A stretch of DNA of 64,000 bases from Pedobacter ghigonis (GTDB lineage: Bacteria > Bacteroidota > Bacteroidia > Sphingobacteriales > Sphingobacteriaceae). The notes beneath the pieces were generated by a model that saw only the letters and a list, made by a program, of their open reading frames with translations, was not told where the DNA came from and ran no database searches. Shown here one piece after another: positions 8,435 to 17,557 of the stretch (position 1 is its first letter; each line of letters opens with the position of its first letter). The translations under genes and the position numbers were made by a program. The stretch is taken from contig NZ_CAESCM010000014.1 of assembly GCF_903166585.1 (NCBI RefSeq), positions 62,001-126,000 of the forward strand, given 5' to 3'.

Positions 8435-8862
8435 TACAGGGTGATACTTTTTTTATACTGGTATTGTTTGTGCTTGCTTTCCCATTTTAAATCGAGGTAC
8501 CACAGTCCTTTATCTGCAGGTTTCCGTTCCAGTAAAATGAGGTGATCGTTGCCAATGGTATTGCCCACCTGTTTTTTATCGGCTTTGGCGTTGGAGGGGC
8601 GCATTAATACCAGCGCATAACTGGCACTGTCTTTTAACCGGATAATTACCTGACTGGGATTTACAGTAATTACCGGTTCGGCATGATCGGAAAAGGTATT
8701 CGCCTTTAACTGGTATTCTTCTTCGTAACGAAGTCCTTTTTCGTAATAGTTACTTTCTACCAGTGTATCATTCCCCTGTTTGCTGAGCATGTAAGCACCC
8801 AAAGCCAATATAAAAACTATAAAAGCGGCCATGGTAAGCATAATTTTATTTCCCCAGTTCAT
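8434..8862 (-). CDS. ccoH: FixH/CcoH-like cbb3 oxidase assembly protein
   Basis: 142 residues: one N-terminal membrane helix (about 8-26), then a periplasmic domain starting ESNYYEKGLRYEEEY, a hallmark of FixH proteins. It supports stable assembly of cbb3 oxidase. It lies directly after ccoG (12 bp) and is coupled to the next gene through a one-base overlap. Confidence 0.88.
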   Translation of the reverse strand: MNWGNKIMLTMAAFIVFILALGAYMLSKQGNDTLVESNYYEKGLRYEEEYQLKANTFSDHAEPVITVNPSQVIIRLKDSASYALVLMRPSNAKADKKQVGNTIGNDHLILLERKPADKGLWYLDLKWESKHKQYQYKKSITL

Positions 8863-8874
8863 ATCGTTTCTATT

Positions 8875-10242
8875 TTAATTTGGATTGGCAAAAAAGCTGG
8901 TCGTTGCCGTGCTGATTGTTTGCTTATCGGCCACAACCTCAAAAGCCACCTCTGTTTTATAGCTTTTAATCTGTCCAGGTTTTCTGATCAGGAAAAAAGT
9001 TAATTGTACCGTTCCTTCTTTAGGCAGCAGGCTTTCGTTCTGGATAAACAAAATACTGTCGGTTTTATTGGTCGGTTTAAAGCTAAAGCGGATATCGCGG
9101 TTGGTTTTGTTAATCAGTTCGGCATTGTAAAGGTTGCTGATACTGCCATCGGCACGGGTTTGAAATAACGTACCACTTGCCCTTAATACCGTGGTTTCTA
9201 CATTTTGCCTCTGATAAATAAGCGATGAAAACAAGATCACAGCTACAAACAGCACAGCAGCATAACCATAAGCTTTTAAACCTGCTTTAAAAGGTTTACG
9301 TGTTTGAATGAAATCGTTGTTATAGAAGCCAATAAGGCGTGTAGGCTTGTTAATCTTGATCATTACCTCATCGCAGGCATCGATACAGGCCGTACAGTTG
9401 ATACATTCGAGTTGCGTGCCCTTGCGGATATCGATACCGGCAGGGCAAACCTGCACACAGAGGCTACAATCTACACAATCGCCTTTTAAACTACCAAGAT
9501 CTTTTACGAGCTTACCGCGGGGTTCGCCACGGGTTTCATCGTAAGCTACAATTAAACTCTGGTTATCAAGCAAAACGCCTTGCAAACGGCCATACGGACA
9601 TATAACGGTACAAACAATTTCGCGCACATAAGCAAAAACGATGTAGAAAACGGCAGTAAACAAGCAGATAGAAATAAAACCTGAAATATGTTCCGATACC
9701 GGTTCGGTAATGATTTTATATAGTACATCGCTCCCGATAAGGTAGGCCAGAAAGGTATTGGCAATGGCAAAAGAAATGATCAGAAATAGCAGGTGTTTGA
9801 CCGATTTTTTGAAGATCTTTTCTGCATTCCAGGCTTGTGCATCCAGTTTTTTCTGACGTACGGCATCACCTTCAATCCAGTATTCGATACGGCGGAAAAC
9901 CATTTCCATAAATATGGTTTGCGGACAGGCCCAGCCGCACCAAAGCCTGCCCAGTACCACGGTAAAGCAGATCACAAAGAGGATAAAAATCAGCATCGCA
10001 AAGGCGAAGAGATAAAAATCCTGTGGGGTAAAAATCAGTCCGAAGAAAACAAATTTGCGGGTAATGAAGTTGAGCAGCACCAGCTGTTCGCCTTTAAACT
10101 GTAAAAACGGAAAACTGAACAGGCAAAGCAAAAGTGCATAGCTTACCCATTTGCGGTAGGTATATAACTTACCTGAGGGTTTCTTTGGGTAAAGAAAATT
10201 ACGGCCTTTGCCTTGCTGATCGGTCTTGTTTTTTTGTGGCAT
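8875..10242 (-). CDS. ccoG: CcoG (RdxA/FixG) ferredoxin-type cbb3 accessory protein
   Basis: 455 residues. N-terminal membrane helices carry GRLWCGWACPQT and CPYGRLQG. A ferredoxin domain follows with two 4Cys sets, CVDCSLCVQVCPAG and CINCTACIDACDE, which bind [4Fe-4S] clusters. The C-terminal third is an IG-like periplasmic domain. In studied bacteria CcoG reduces Cu(II) to Cu(I) for oxidase assembly. It sits between ccoP (6 bp gap) and ccoH. Confidence 0.96.
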   Translation of the reverse strand: MPQKNKTDQQGKGRNFLYPKKPSGKLYTYRKWVSYALLLCLFSFPFLQFKGEQLVLLNFITRKFVFFGLIFTPQDFYLFAFAMLIFILFVICFTVVLGRLWCGWACPQTIFMEMVFRRIEYWIEGDAVRQKKLDAQAWNAEKIFKKSVKHLLFLIISFAIANTFLAYLIGSDVLYKIITEPVSEHISGFISICLFTAVFYIVFAYVREIVCTVICPYGRLQGVLLDNQSLIVAYDETRGEPRGKLVKDLGSLKGDCVDCSLCVQVCPAGIDIRKGTQLECINCTACIDACDEVMIKINKPTRLIGFYNNDFIQTRKPFKAGLKAYGYAAVLFVAVILFSSLIYQRQNVETTVLRASGTLFQTRADGSISNLYNAELINKTNRDIRFSFKPTNKTDSILFIQNESLLPKEGTVQLTFFLIRKPGQIKSYKTEVAFEVVADKQTISTATTSFFANPN

Positions 10243-10248
10243 TGCTAA

Positions 10249-11160
10249 TTACTTGGTTGCTGGTTCATATTTTTCGCCCTGTGGTGCTTTGGCACCTGCC
10301 GGTTTGCTTCCTTCGAGCGATAAAATATAATTAGACACCTCGCTGATCTGTTTCGGCGTAAGCGTTTTTTCCCAGCTTATCATTCCTTTTGCCGGAACGC
10401 CGTATTTGATGGTTTTAAAAATATTGTTAATTCCGCCGCCATGCAGCCAGAATTCGTCGGTAAGGTTAGGGCCAATTAAACCACCCCCGGACGGGCCATG
10501 GCAAACGGCACAATTTGCAGCAAAAATGGTTTTACCCGATTCGATTACAGGTGCAGCCTTGTCGGCTTTTACCGAGTTTTCGTCAATTGCATTGGCCGAT
10601 TTTTGAAGGTAAATGGCTTTTTCTTCAGCCGAACGCGTCATTTCTGCCTGATACAATTGGTCCTGGTTTAAACCATAACCGCCAATGTAATAGTAGAAGA
10701 GATAGCCAATGCCAAATAAAATGGTACCGTAAAACAAAAAGTTAAACCAGGCCGGAACAGGATTGTTGAGCTCATGGATACCATCATAAGCATGGTCGAT
10801 AACAATGTCTTTTTCTTCTTCGATAGGTTTTAAACCCAGTATTTTGCTCCAGATAGAAGGTTTGTGCTTTTTGGTTTTCAGCCAGCTATCGTAGTCGAGC
10901 GCAGCTTCTTTTGCTGGAGCATGGTAAGGTGTTGGGTTAAGCTGCTCGCGGTACATCACCTTAAAAGCATTTAATAAGGTAATGGATACAACCAGCAATA
11001 CGAGTACAAATAAAAGCATGATCAGCAGTAGTGTTTCGGCCTGACTGAGGCCTAATAAACTTGGATCCGAACTCACTTCAACCGGCGCCACTTGCTCATC
11101 AGCTGCCAGCGCCGTTATTGCGGGTAATATCAATAGGAGGGTGATGTTAAATTTTTTCAT
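10249..11160 (-). CDS. ccoP: CcoP-like c-type cytochrome subunit of cbb3 oxidase (single haem)
   Basis: 303 residues. After a hydrophobic N terminus and a second membrane segment comes the FixP N-domain stretch GIHELNNPVPAWFNFLFYG, then a third helix and one cytochrome c domain. Only one haem motif is present (CAVCH), with the downstream Met region GMISWEKTLTP. Proteobacterial CcoP carries two CxxCH sites, so this subunit has one haem fewer. It passes electrons to CcoO. Gene order ccoNO-ccoQ-ccoP supports the assignment. Confidence 0.92.
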   Translation of the reverse strand: MKKFNITLLLILPAITALAADEQVAPVEVSSDPSLLGLSQAETLLLIMLLFVLVLLVVSITLLNAFKVMYREQLNPTPYHAPAKEAALDYDSWLKTKKHKPSIWSKILGLKPIEEEKDIVIDHAYDGIHELNNPVPAWFNFLFYGTILFGIGYLFYYYIGGYGLNQDQLYQAEMTRSAEEKAIYLQKSANAIDENSVKADKAAPVIESGKTIFAANCAVCHGPSGGGLIGPNLTDEFWLHGGGINNIFKTIKYGVPAKGMISWEKTLTPKQISEVSNYILSLEGSKPAGAKAPQGEKYEPATK

Positions 11161-11241
11161 CCGTATGTTTTGTATTTATGTTGCGAAGGTTACAGGCTTT
11201 TGTGGTGTAACCTTCGGTAATAATGGCTAATAATGGGGCTC

Positions 11242-11397
11242 CTAATCGTTTAAAGGTAGCTGGCTCATGTTGCTGATGTGTTTCTTGTTCAGCTTAATGA
11301 GGTAAATGCTCACGATGATAAAAAAGACCATAAATAATAGCAGCGAACTGATCAGGTAATATTCGCGGCCTGCTAGGTTTTTAAGTTGTTCGAACAT
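11242..11397 (-). CDS. ccoQ: CcoQ-like small cbb3 oxidase subunit (51 residues)
   Basis: A 51-codon frame read by hand: ATG at 11395-11397, TAG at 11242-11244. It starts MFEQLKNLAGREYY, has one membrane helix (LISSLLLFMVFFIIVSIYLI) and a charged tail. It fills the slot between ccoNO (2 bp away) and ccoP (81 bp away), where CcoQ/FixQ is expected. Size, single helix and place agree with CcoQ, which stabilises the complex. Sequence similarity is weak, as usual for this subunit. Confidence 0.82.
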   Translation of the reverse strand: MFEQLKNLAGREYYLISSLLLFMVFFIIVSIYLIKLNKKHISNMSQLPLND

Positions 11398-11399
11398 GG

Positions 11400-13541
11400 C
11401 TATTGGTTTGAAGGTATAGTTTCTTTATTGGCTTTAATGTCGGTGCCGAGGCGTTGCAGGTAAGCAATAATGGCTACAATTTCCCTGTCGCTTTTTACCT
11501 TAATGTTGTTTTGTTTCAGGTCTGCGGTAATTTCCATGGCCTGCTTTTTCAGGTCATCGTTGGCCGTTTTATCAAATCCTTCAGGGTAAGGAACACCTAA
11601 AGTTTGCATGGCCCTGATTTTGGCAGGCGTAGTGCTGATATCAAGTTTCTGCTCAATTAACCAGGGATATGGCGGCATAATACTGCCCGGAGACATGGAT
11701 GCCGGATCGAGCAGGTGGTTGAAATGCCATGCATGCGAGTACTTTCCGCCCTCGCGGTGTAGATCCGGTCCGGTGCGCTTACTGCCCCATAAAAACGGGT
11801 GATCGTACACAAATTCTCCGGCCTTGCTATATTCGCCATAACGTTCTGTTTCTGAACGGAAAGGCCTTACCATTTGCGAATGGCAGTTTACACAACCCTC
11901 GCGGATATACAAATCGCGGCCCTGAAGCTCAAGGGCAGTATATGGTTTTACACTCGAAATGGTGGGTACGTTAGATTGAATGGTGAAGGTTGGCATCATT
12001 TCTACCATCCCGCCAATTAAAATAATGATGAGCGAAAACACCATGAATTTCATGGGTTTACGTTCCAGTACGCGGTGCCATTTTTTATCCATCGGATTGG
12101 TTTCTACAATTACCGGCGCTAAAGCCATGGCTTCGGCAGCTTCATTGGCTTGTAAACTTCCTTTTAGCATGGTTTTGGCCAGGTTAAAGGTCATTACAAT
12201 TGCACCCAGCAAATAGAAACCGCCACCAACTGCACGGAATACATGCATTGGGATAATTTGAAGGGTTACGGCCAAAAAGTTAGGGTATTTTAAAAGCCCT
12301 TCTGGTGTAAACTCTTTCCACATTAAGCCCTGGGTAAAACCGGCCCAGTACATCGGTACGGCATAGAAAAGAATTCCCAGCGTACCAATCCAAAAGTGGA
12401 AACCCGCCAGTTTTTTAGAGTAAAGCCCGGTTTTGTAAATTCGTGGAATGAGCCAGTACAGCACGCCGAAGGTTAAAAATCCGTTCCAGCCCAAGGCACC
12501 TACGTGCACATGCGCTACAATCCAGTCGGTAAAGTGTGCAATGCCGTTAATCTGTTTAATAGAAAGCATGGGGCCTTCGAAAGTGGCCATACCGTAGCAG
12601 GTTAGTGCTACTACCATAAATTTCAGGGTTACATCTTCTCGCACTTTATCCCAGGCACCACGTAAAGTAAGCAATCCGTTAATCATACCGCCCCAGCTTG
12701 GTGCAATAAGCATGATAGAGAAAACAATACCTAAAGATTGTGCCCATCCCGGTAGCGATGAGTAGAGTAAATGGTGCGGACCGGCCCAGATGTAGATAAA
12801 TATAAGCGACCAGAAGTGGAGGATACTCAGTTTATAAGAGTAAACCGGTCTGTTGGCCATTTTGGGCAGGAAATAATACATCATACCCAGATAAGGAGTA
12901 GTTAAGAAAAATGCCACCGCATTGTGCCCATACCACCATTGTACCAGTGCATCCTGTACACCGGCATACCAGTAGTAGCTTTTCATAAACGAAACAGGCA
13001 GCTCAAACGAATTTACGATATGCAACACGGCAATGGTTACAAACGTGGCGATATAAAACCAGATGGCTACATAGAGGTGGCGTTCCCTTCTTTTAAAAAT
13101 GGTACCGAACATGTTGATACCAAAAACCACCCATATGAGCGTAATGGCAATATCAATCGGCCATTCCAGCTCAGCATATTCGTGCGAAGTGGTAAAGCCC
13201 AGAGGCAGGGTAATTACAGCCGAAAGGATGATGAGCTGCCAGCCCCAGAAATGTATGGAGCTTAAAGCATCGCTAAACATGCGTGCTTTGAGCAGGCGTT
13301 GCAGCGAATAATAAACACCCATAAAAATGGCATTACCTACAAAGGCAAAAATTACGGCATTGGTGTGCAGCGGACGGATACGGCCAAAGGTGGTATATTG
13401 GCTGCCCATGTTCATGCCGGGTTTAAATAACTGCATGGCGATGAGGAGGCCCACTGTCATGCCGATTACGCCCCAAACTATGGTTGCGATACCAAAGTTG
13501 CGGACAATCTTATTGTCGTAAGTAAATTTCTCTAACTGCAT
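11400..13541 (-). CDS. ccoNO: Fused cbb3 oxidase subunits I and II (CcoN-CcoO)
   Basis: 713 residues. The first ~490 are CcoN with a dozen membrane helices and the haem/CuB ligands: RPLHTNAVIF, WYGHNAVAFF, the His pair in AGPHHLLYSS, and HVHVGALGWNG. The C-terminal part is CcoO, with the haem c site CVNCH near residue 550 followed by SQMVRPF. In most proteobacteria these are separate genes; the fusion is common in Bacteroidota. It is the catalytic core of a high-affinity oxidase for low oxygen. A TACATTTG -7 box lies upstream at 13575-13582. Confidence 0.97.
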   Translation of the reverse strand: MQLEKFTYDNKIVRNFGIATIVWGVIGMTVGLLIAMQLFKPGMNMGSQYTTFGRIRPLHTNAVIFAFVGNAIFMGVYYSLQRLLKARMFSDALSSIHFWGWQLIILSAVITLPLGFTTSHEYAELEWPIDIAITLIWVVFGINMFGTIFKRRERHLYVAIWFYIATFVTIAVLHIVNSFELPVSFMKSYYWYAGVQDALVQWWYGHNAVAFFLTTPYLGMMYYFLPKMANRPVYSYKLSILHFWSLIFIYIWAGPHHLLYSSLPGWAQSLGIVFSIMLIAPSWGGMINGLLTLRGAWDKVREDVTLKFMVVALTCYGMATFEGPMLSIKQINGIAHFTDWIVAHVHVGALGWNGFLTFGVLYWLIPRIYKTGLYSKKLAGFHFWIGTLGILFYAVPMYWAGFTQGLMWKEFTPEGLLKYPNFLAVTLQIIPMHVFRAVGGGFYLLGAIVMTFNLAKTMLKGSLQANEAAEAMALAPVIVETNPMDKKWHRVLERKPMKFMVFSLIIILIGGMVEMMPTFTIQSNVPTISSVKPYTALELQGRDLYIREGCVNCHSQMVRPFRSETERYGEYSKAGEFVYDHPFLWGSKRTGPDLHREGGKYSHAWHFNHLLDPASMSPGSIMPPYPWLIEQKLDISTTPAKIRAMQTLGVPYPEGFDKTANDDLKKQAMEITADLKQNNIKVKSDREIVAIIAYLQRLGTDIKANKETIPSNQ

Positions 13542-13574
13542 AATAATTAAGAAGGGTTGTTAGTTTTTGTACAG

Positions 13575-13617
13575 CAAATGTATTCAGGCTGGCTGTGCCC
13601 AATTATGATGTGGGTTG
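13575..13617 (-). promoter_or_regulatory. Candidate internal promoter before ccoNO
   Basis: Minus-strand -7 box TACATTTG (13575-13582) without a TTG at the -33 distance. A half dyad (TGA at 13606-13608; TCA expected at 13615-13617 but TTG found) sits at the spacing used by the two better sites at 18038 and 22651. The -7 box is convincing; the half-site is tentative. Confidence 0.35.
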
Positions 13618-13785
13618 GTTTGAAATGTGATTGTCGTCACTTTTGGTTTCATCGTCAAAAAGGATGCGCATACCTGGAGTGTGCACATCATCGTGCTGAC
13701 CGGTTTTGGAAGCCCAGAAAAATGCAGCCAGAAAAACCAGGGCCATTAATACGCTGCAACCGACTAAAAAATACAGGATGTTCAT
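13603..13785 (-). CDS. ccoS: CcoS-like cbb3 oxidase maturation protein
   Basis: 60 residues: a membrane helix (about 4-25, MNILYFLVGCSVLMALVFL) followed by FFWASKTGQHDD and RILFDDE, the CcoS pattern. CcoS is needed for cofactor insertion into CcoN. It overlaps ccoI by four bases (ATGA), so the two are translationally coupled. Confidence 0.92.
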   Translation of the reverse strand: MNILYFLVGCSVLMALVFLAAFFWASKTGQHDDVHTPGMRILFDDETKSDDNHISNQPTS

Positions 13786-16166
13786 AATTTATTTTTACGT
13801 GCAAAAAAGTGTGTGGCAATAGAGGTAAAAGAGATGATGGTAATGGTACTGATGGGCATGAGCACAGCTGCAATTAATGGATACAAAGTACCCTGAACAG
13901 CGAAATACAGGCCAATACAGTTATAGGCAATGGCGATGGCAAAACTGATTTTAACCACTTTGAGCCCATCGCGGCTTAATGCAATAAAGTTGGGCATCAG
14001 GTTAAGGTTGTTTCCGGTTAAAATGGCATCGCAACCGGGGGTAAAGTTGTTGATGTTATCGGTGATGGCCACACCAAAATCACTCTGTTTTAATGCACCA
14101 GCGTCGTTAAGGCCATCGCCCAGCATCATTACCTTGTGGCTGGCCCTTTGTTGCTGCAATACGTAAGCTAATTTTTGATGGGGGCTTTGCCTGAAACTGA
14201 TTTTGGTATTGGGTGGGAACATGGTTTTTAATTCCATATACTCGCGGTCTGTATCGCCTGATAGTACATGCATTTTAAACCTTTTGCCCAGCTTTTGAAT
14301 GAGTTGGTTTAATCCGACACGCCATTGCTGTTCCATTTGGAAATGGCCTTTGTATCGATCTCCGATTACGACATGCACCCCATTGCTGTTGGGTATCTTA
14401 ACATTTTTGGGCATCATGGCGTGGTTTCCGAGATAAATCTGCTGCTGGTTTACCCGGCCCGAAATGCCTTTTCCAGCGCGTTCGGTATAATGGCTTACCT
14501 GTAAAAAATCATCGCAATGCAGGTATTTTAAAATGTGGCGGCTTAGGGGATGCGATGAGTTTCTTACCAGCGATGCGATTAAGCTTTGTTCGTGATCATC
14601 GAGCTGACCTGAAAAAGATAGTCTGGCATTTTCTGTACTGGTTAAGGTTCCGGTTTTATCAAAAATGAGGGTGTCGCAGGCTGCAAGTGCTTCCACGGCA
14701 TCGGTATTTTTAACATAAAAGCCCTTTTTGTCGAAAATAGAAAGGATGGCCGAAAGGGTAAAAGGCGTGCTTAGCGACAGTACGCAGGGGCAGGCCACAA
14801 TTACAACGGCTGTAAAGGCTGCCCAGGCTTTGCTGCTATCATTTTGCAGCAACCAGTAAGCCGCTGCCGAAAAGGCCAGTATAAAAACACCCAGACTGAA
14901 ATACTTGGCTACGCGATCGTTAAAGTTCTGTTTTTTTAAATCGGCCTGGTAATTTTCATTGTTCCATAAGCCGGTTAGGTAACTTTGCGATACCGGTTTA
15001 ATTACCTCCAGTTCTATGGCTTCGGCGGTTTGCCTGCCACCAGCGTAAATAATTTCACCAAGCACTTTATGTACCGGTTCAGCTTCGCCGGTTACAAAAC
15101 TCATATCCATCCAGGCATCGCCTTTCATTAAAATGGCATCGGCAGGCACAATTTCACCGTTCCTGATCCAAAGCCTGTCGCCTATGGCGATATCTGCTAT
15201 CGCTGTAGGTTTTTCTTTCCCGTTAATCATTTTGGTAACGGCAATTGGAAAGTAAGAGCGGTAATCGCGATCAAAAGAGATGTGGTGATAAGTTCGTTGT
15301 TTAATCCATTTGCCCATCAGCAGCAGGAATACCAGTCCGGTAAGCGTATCGGCAAAACCAGGCCCGGTGCCCGAAAGGATGTCGTAAGCTGTTCGTAAAA
15401 AGAGCATGGCTATAATCAGGGCCAGCGGGGTATCGAGGTTAATTCGTTTGTGTTTTAAACTGGTTATTGCCGAAACAAAGTAATCTTTACCACAGTAAAA
15501 TGCCGCAGGGATAGAAAAGGTAAGGTTTAGCCAGCCAAACAGCTGTTGAAATTGTTTTTCGAAACCATCCAGCCCGAAATATTCAGGGAAACTGAACAGC
15601 ATTACATTGCCCATTAAAAAGCCTGCCACGGCAATTTTTTGGATCAATTGCTTATTGATTGACCGGTTATTTTCTTTCACTACGTCCTGCAGGCTGATTA
15701 AGGGAGCATAACCGATTTCGTTTAAAATTTCGACGAGTTTACGGAGCGGAACTTCCTCGTGCCGGAAACTGATGGTTACCTGGCGCTTTAAAAAATCGAT
15801 GCGCGAAGAAAAAATGGCAGGATTAATTTTATACAAATGCTCTAAAAGCCAGATGCACGAACTGCAATGAATAGCAGGAATGTAAAAGGTTACAATGCTG
15901 GCCTTATCGTGCTGGTAATCGAGTAGCTGACTGATAATGGCAGGCTCGTCGAGATATTCGAAATGGCTGCTTTGTTCAGCTCTTTTGCCGGGCGAATCGT
16001 TGTAAGTATAATAATTGCAAAGGTTATTTTCGGATAGGATCTTATACACACTCTTGCAGCCCGTACAGCAAAAATCATGACCGCTATAGGTAAATTTAAT
16101 CTGTTCTAAAGGCTCGCCGCAGTGGTAACAAAGTGTTGCTGCAGCCGTTGTGTTTTGATTTTCCAT
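13782..16166 (-). CDS. ccoI: CcoI-type copper-translocating P1B-ATPase
   Basis: 794 residues. The N terminus has a metal-binding region with C13-x-x-C16 and CCTGC (33-37), then an HMA-like domain with HCSSC. Eight membrane helices are expected, with the copper motif CPC in VACPCVLSLSTPF. The catalytic DKTGTLT, the HP motif (SSHPLSRHI) and GDGLNDAGAL are all present. CcoI/FixI pumps exclude Cu(I) to the periplasm for CuB assembly in cbb3 oxidase rather than for detoxification. Adjacent ccoS and ccoNO support this role. Confidence 0.95.
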   Translation of the reverse strand: MENQNTTAAATLCYHCGEPLEQIKFTYSGHDFCCTGCKSVYKILSENNLCNYYTYNDSPGKRAEQSSHFEYLDEPAIISQLLDYQHDKASIVTFYIPAIHCSSCIWLLEHLYKINPAIFSSRIDFLKRQVTISFRHEEVPLRKLVEILNEIGYAPLISLQDVVKENNRSINKQLIQKIAVAGFLMGNVMLFSFPEYFGLDGFEKQFQQLFGWLNLTFSIPAAFYCGKDYFVSAITSLKHKRINLDTPLALIIAMLFLRTAYDILSGTGPGFADTLTGLVFLLLMGKWIKQRTYHHISFDRDYRSYFPIAVTKMINGKEKPTAIADIAIGDRLWIRNGEIVPADAILMKGDAWMDMSFVTGEAEPVHKVLGEIIYAGGRQTAEAIELEVIKPVSQSYLTGLWNNENYQADLKKQNFNDRVAKYFSLGVFILAFSAAAYWLLQNDSSKAWAAFTAVVIVACPCVLSLSTPFTLSAILSIFDKKGFYVKNTDAVEALAACDTLIFDKTGTLTSTENARLSFSGQLDDHEQSLIASLVRNSSHPLSRHILKYLHCDDFLQVSHYTERAGKGISGRVNQQQIYLGNHAMMPKNVKIPNSNGVHVVIGDRYKGHFQMEQQWRVGLNQLIQKLGKRFKMHVLSGDTDREYMELKTMFPPNTKISFRQSPHQKLAYVLQQQRASHKVMMLGDGLNDAGALKQSDFGVAITDNINNFTPGCDAILTGNNLNLMPNFIALSRDGLKVVKISFAIAIAYNCIGLYFAVQGTLYPLIAAVLMPISTITIISFTSIATHFFARKNKL

Positions 16167-16210
16167 AATCGGGTAATTTGTGTTTTATCGATAGGCTATT
16201 TCACAAGGTT

Positions 16211-17557
16211 TTATATGGCATAGCTGAACATCTGGCTTTCGGGTGTTTTTTCCCAGAGGCGTTCATCAAAAGCCATACAGATATTCCTTAAAAAGGGCTT
16301 TCCCTTTAGATTTACACTCAACTGGTTTTCGGTCAGGGAGATTAAACCGTCATCAAGCAGCGAAGCCAGCTTATAATAGGCAGGTTTGGGAATTCCATCC
16401 AGGAAAAGGCTCTTGCCATCGCACATAATATTGCGGATGTGCCTGCGGATTTTTAAATCTTTGCGAGAGAGGATGTGACCCTTTTCTATCGCAAAACGAC
16501 CACTGTTAATGGCATCAAGGTATGCTTCAACTGTCTTCACATTTTGGGCAAAAGCGGTATAACTATCGCTGATTGAAGAAACTCCAAGCCCAATAAGCAA
16601 CTGTGTGTGCTGGTGGGTATAGCCCATAAAATTTCGGTGGAGGTTACGTTGTTGCGCAGCCAGGTACAAACTATCGTGCTTTCTGGCAAAGTGATCCATA
16701 CCGATATCATAATAGCCAGCTGCAAGCAGTGCATCCTTACCCAATTGATATAAGCCGAATTTAGCTTCGCCTTGTGGTAGGTCTTTTTCGGTGTAGCGGC
16801 GTTGTCCGGGCTTTAACCAGGGCACGTGCGCATAACTATAAAAGGCAATTCTATCTGGATTGATCCTGATTACCTCTTGCAGGGTTTCGCTCAAACCAGC
16901 CTCAGTTTGAAAGGGCAGCCCATAAATCAAATCGAAATTGATTGAGGTATAGCCAATTTTTCGGGCCAGCGCTGTAATGTCTGCTACCTGTGCAGGTGTT
17001 TGAAAGCGGTTAATCATTAACTGCACTTTAGGATCGAAATCCTGGATACCCAGGCTCAGCCGCTTAAAGCCTAAGTTAAATAGGGTTGTTAAATGTGCTT
17101 TGGTGGTATTGTCGGGATGCGCTTCAAACGAAAATTCAGCATCGCTTGTGGGGTCGCATTTACTGATAATGCCGGTAATGAGTTTTTCGAGGTTCTGCGC
17201 ATTGAAAAAGGTAGGCGTACCGCCACCCAGGTGCAATTCTCTTATTTTAGGCCTGCTGCCTAAAACCTGCAAATACATATCCCATTCCTTTAGTACTGCA
17301 TCAATGTACGGTGCTTCTACCTGGTGGTTTTTGGTAATGCGGGTGTTGCAGCCGCAATAGGTGCATAAACTTTCGCAAAAGGGCAGGTGGATGTAAAGGC
17401 TTATGCCCTCGCTTTTGTAATCTGCAAAAGTATTTTTTACCGAAAGTTGCCACTGTGCATTGTCGAAACGGTCGGTTTCCCAAAACGGAACAGTGGGGTA
17501 GCTGGTGTAGCGCGGGGCAGCAACATTGTACTTTTTGAGCAGGTTTAAGGTATTCAT
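16211..17557 (-). CDS. hemN: Oxygen-independent coproporphyrinogen III dehydrogenase (HemN)
   Basis: 448 residues from the ATG at 17555-17557, which overlaps the upstream stop by one base (TGATG). The frame is open 22 codons further upstream, but that stretch overlaps the preceding gene. MNTLNLLKKYNVAAPRYTSY is a typical HemN start, and the radical-SAM cluster is C61-x3-C65-x2-C68 followed by C70. It converts coproporphyrinogen III to protoporphyrinogen IX without O2, supplying haem for the oxidase when oxygen is scarce. Confidence 0.95.
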   Translation of the reverse strand: MNTLNLLKKYNVAAPRYTSYPTVPFWETDRFDNAQWQLSVKNTFADYKSEGISLYIHLPFCESLCTYCGCNTRITKNHQVEAPYIDAVLKEWDMYLQVLGSRPKIRELHLGGGTPTFFNAQNLEKLITGIISKCDPTSDAEFSFEAHPDNTTKAHLTTLFNLGFKRLSLGIQDFDPKVQLMINRFQTPAQVADITALARKIGYTSINFDLIYGLPFQTEAGLSETLQEVIRINPDRIAFYSYAHVPWLKPGQRRYTEKDLPQGEAKFGLYQLGKDALLAAGYYDIGMDHFARKHDSLYLAAQQRNLHRNFMGYTHQHTQLLIGLGVSSISDSYTAFAQNVKTVEAYLDAINSGRFAIEKGHILSRKDLKIRRHIRNIMCDGKSLFLDGIPKPAYYKLASLLDDGLISLTENQLSVNLKGKPFLRNICMAFDERLWEKTPESQMFSYAI

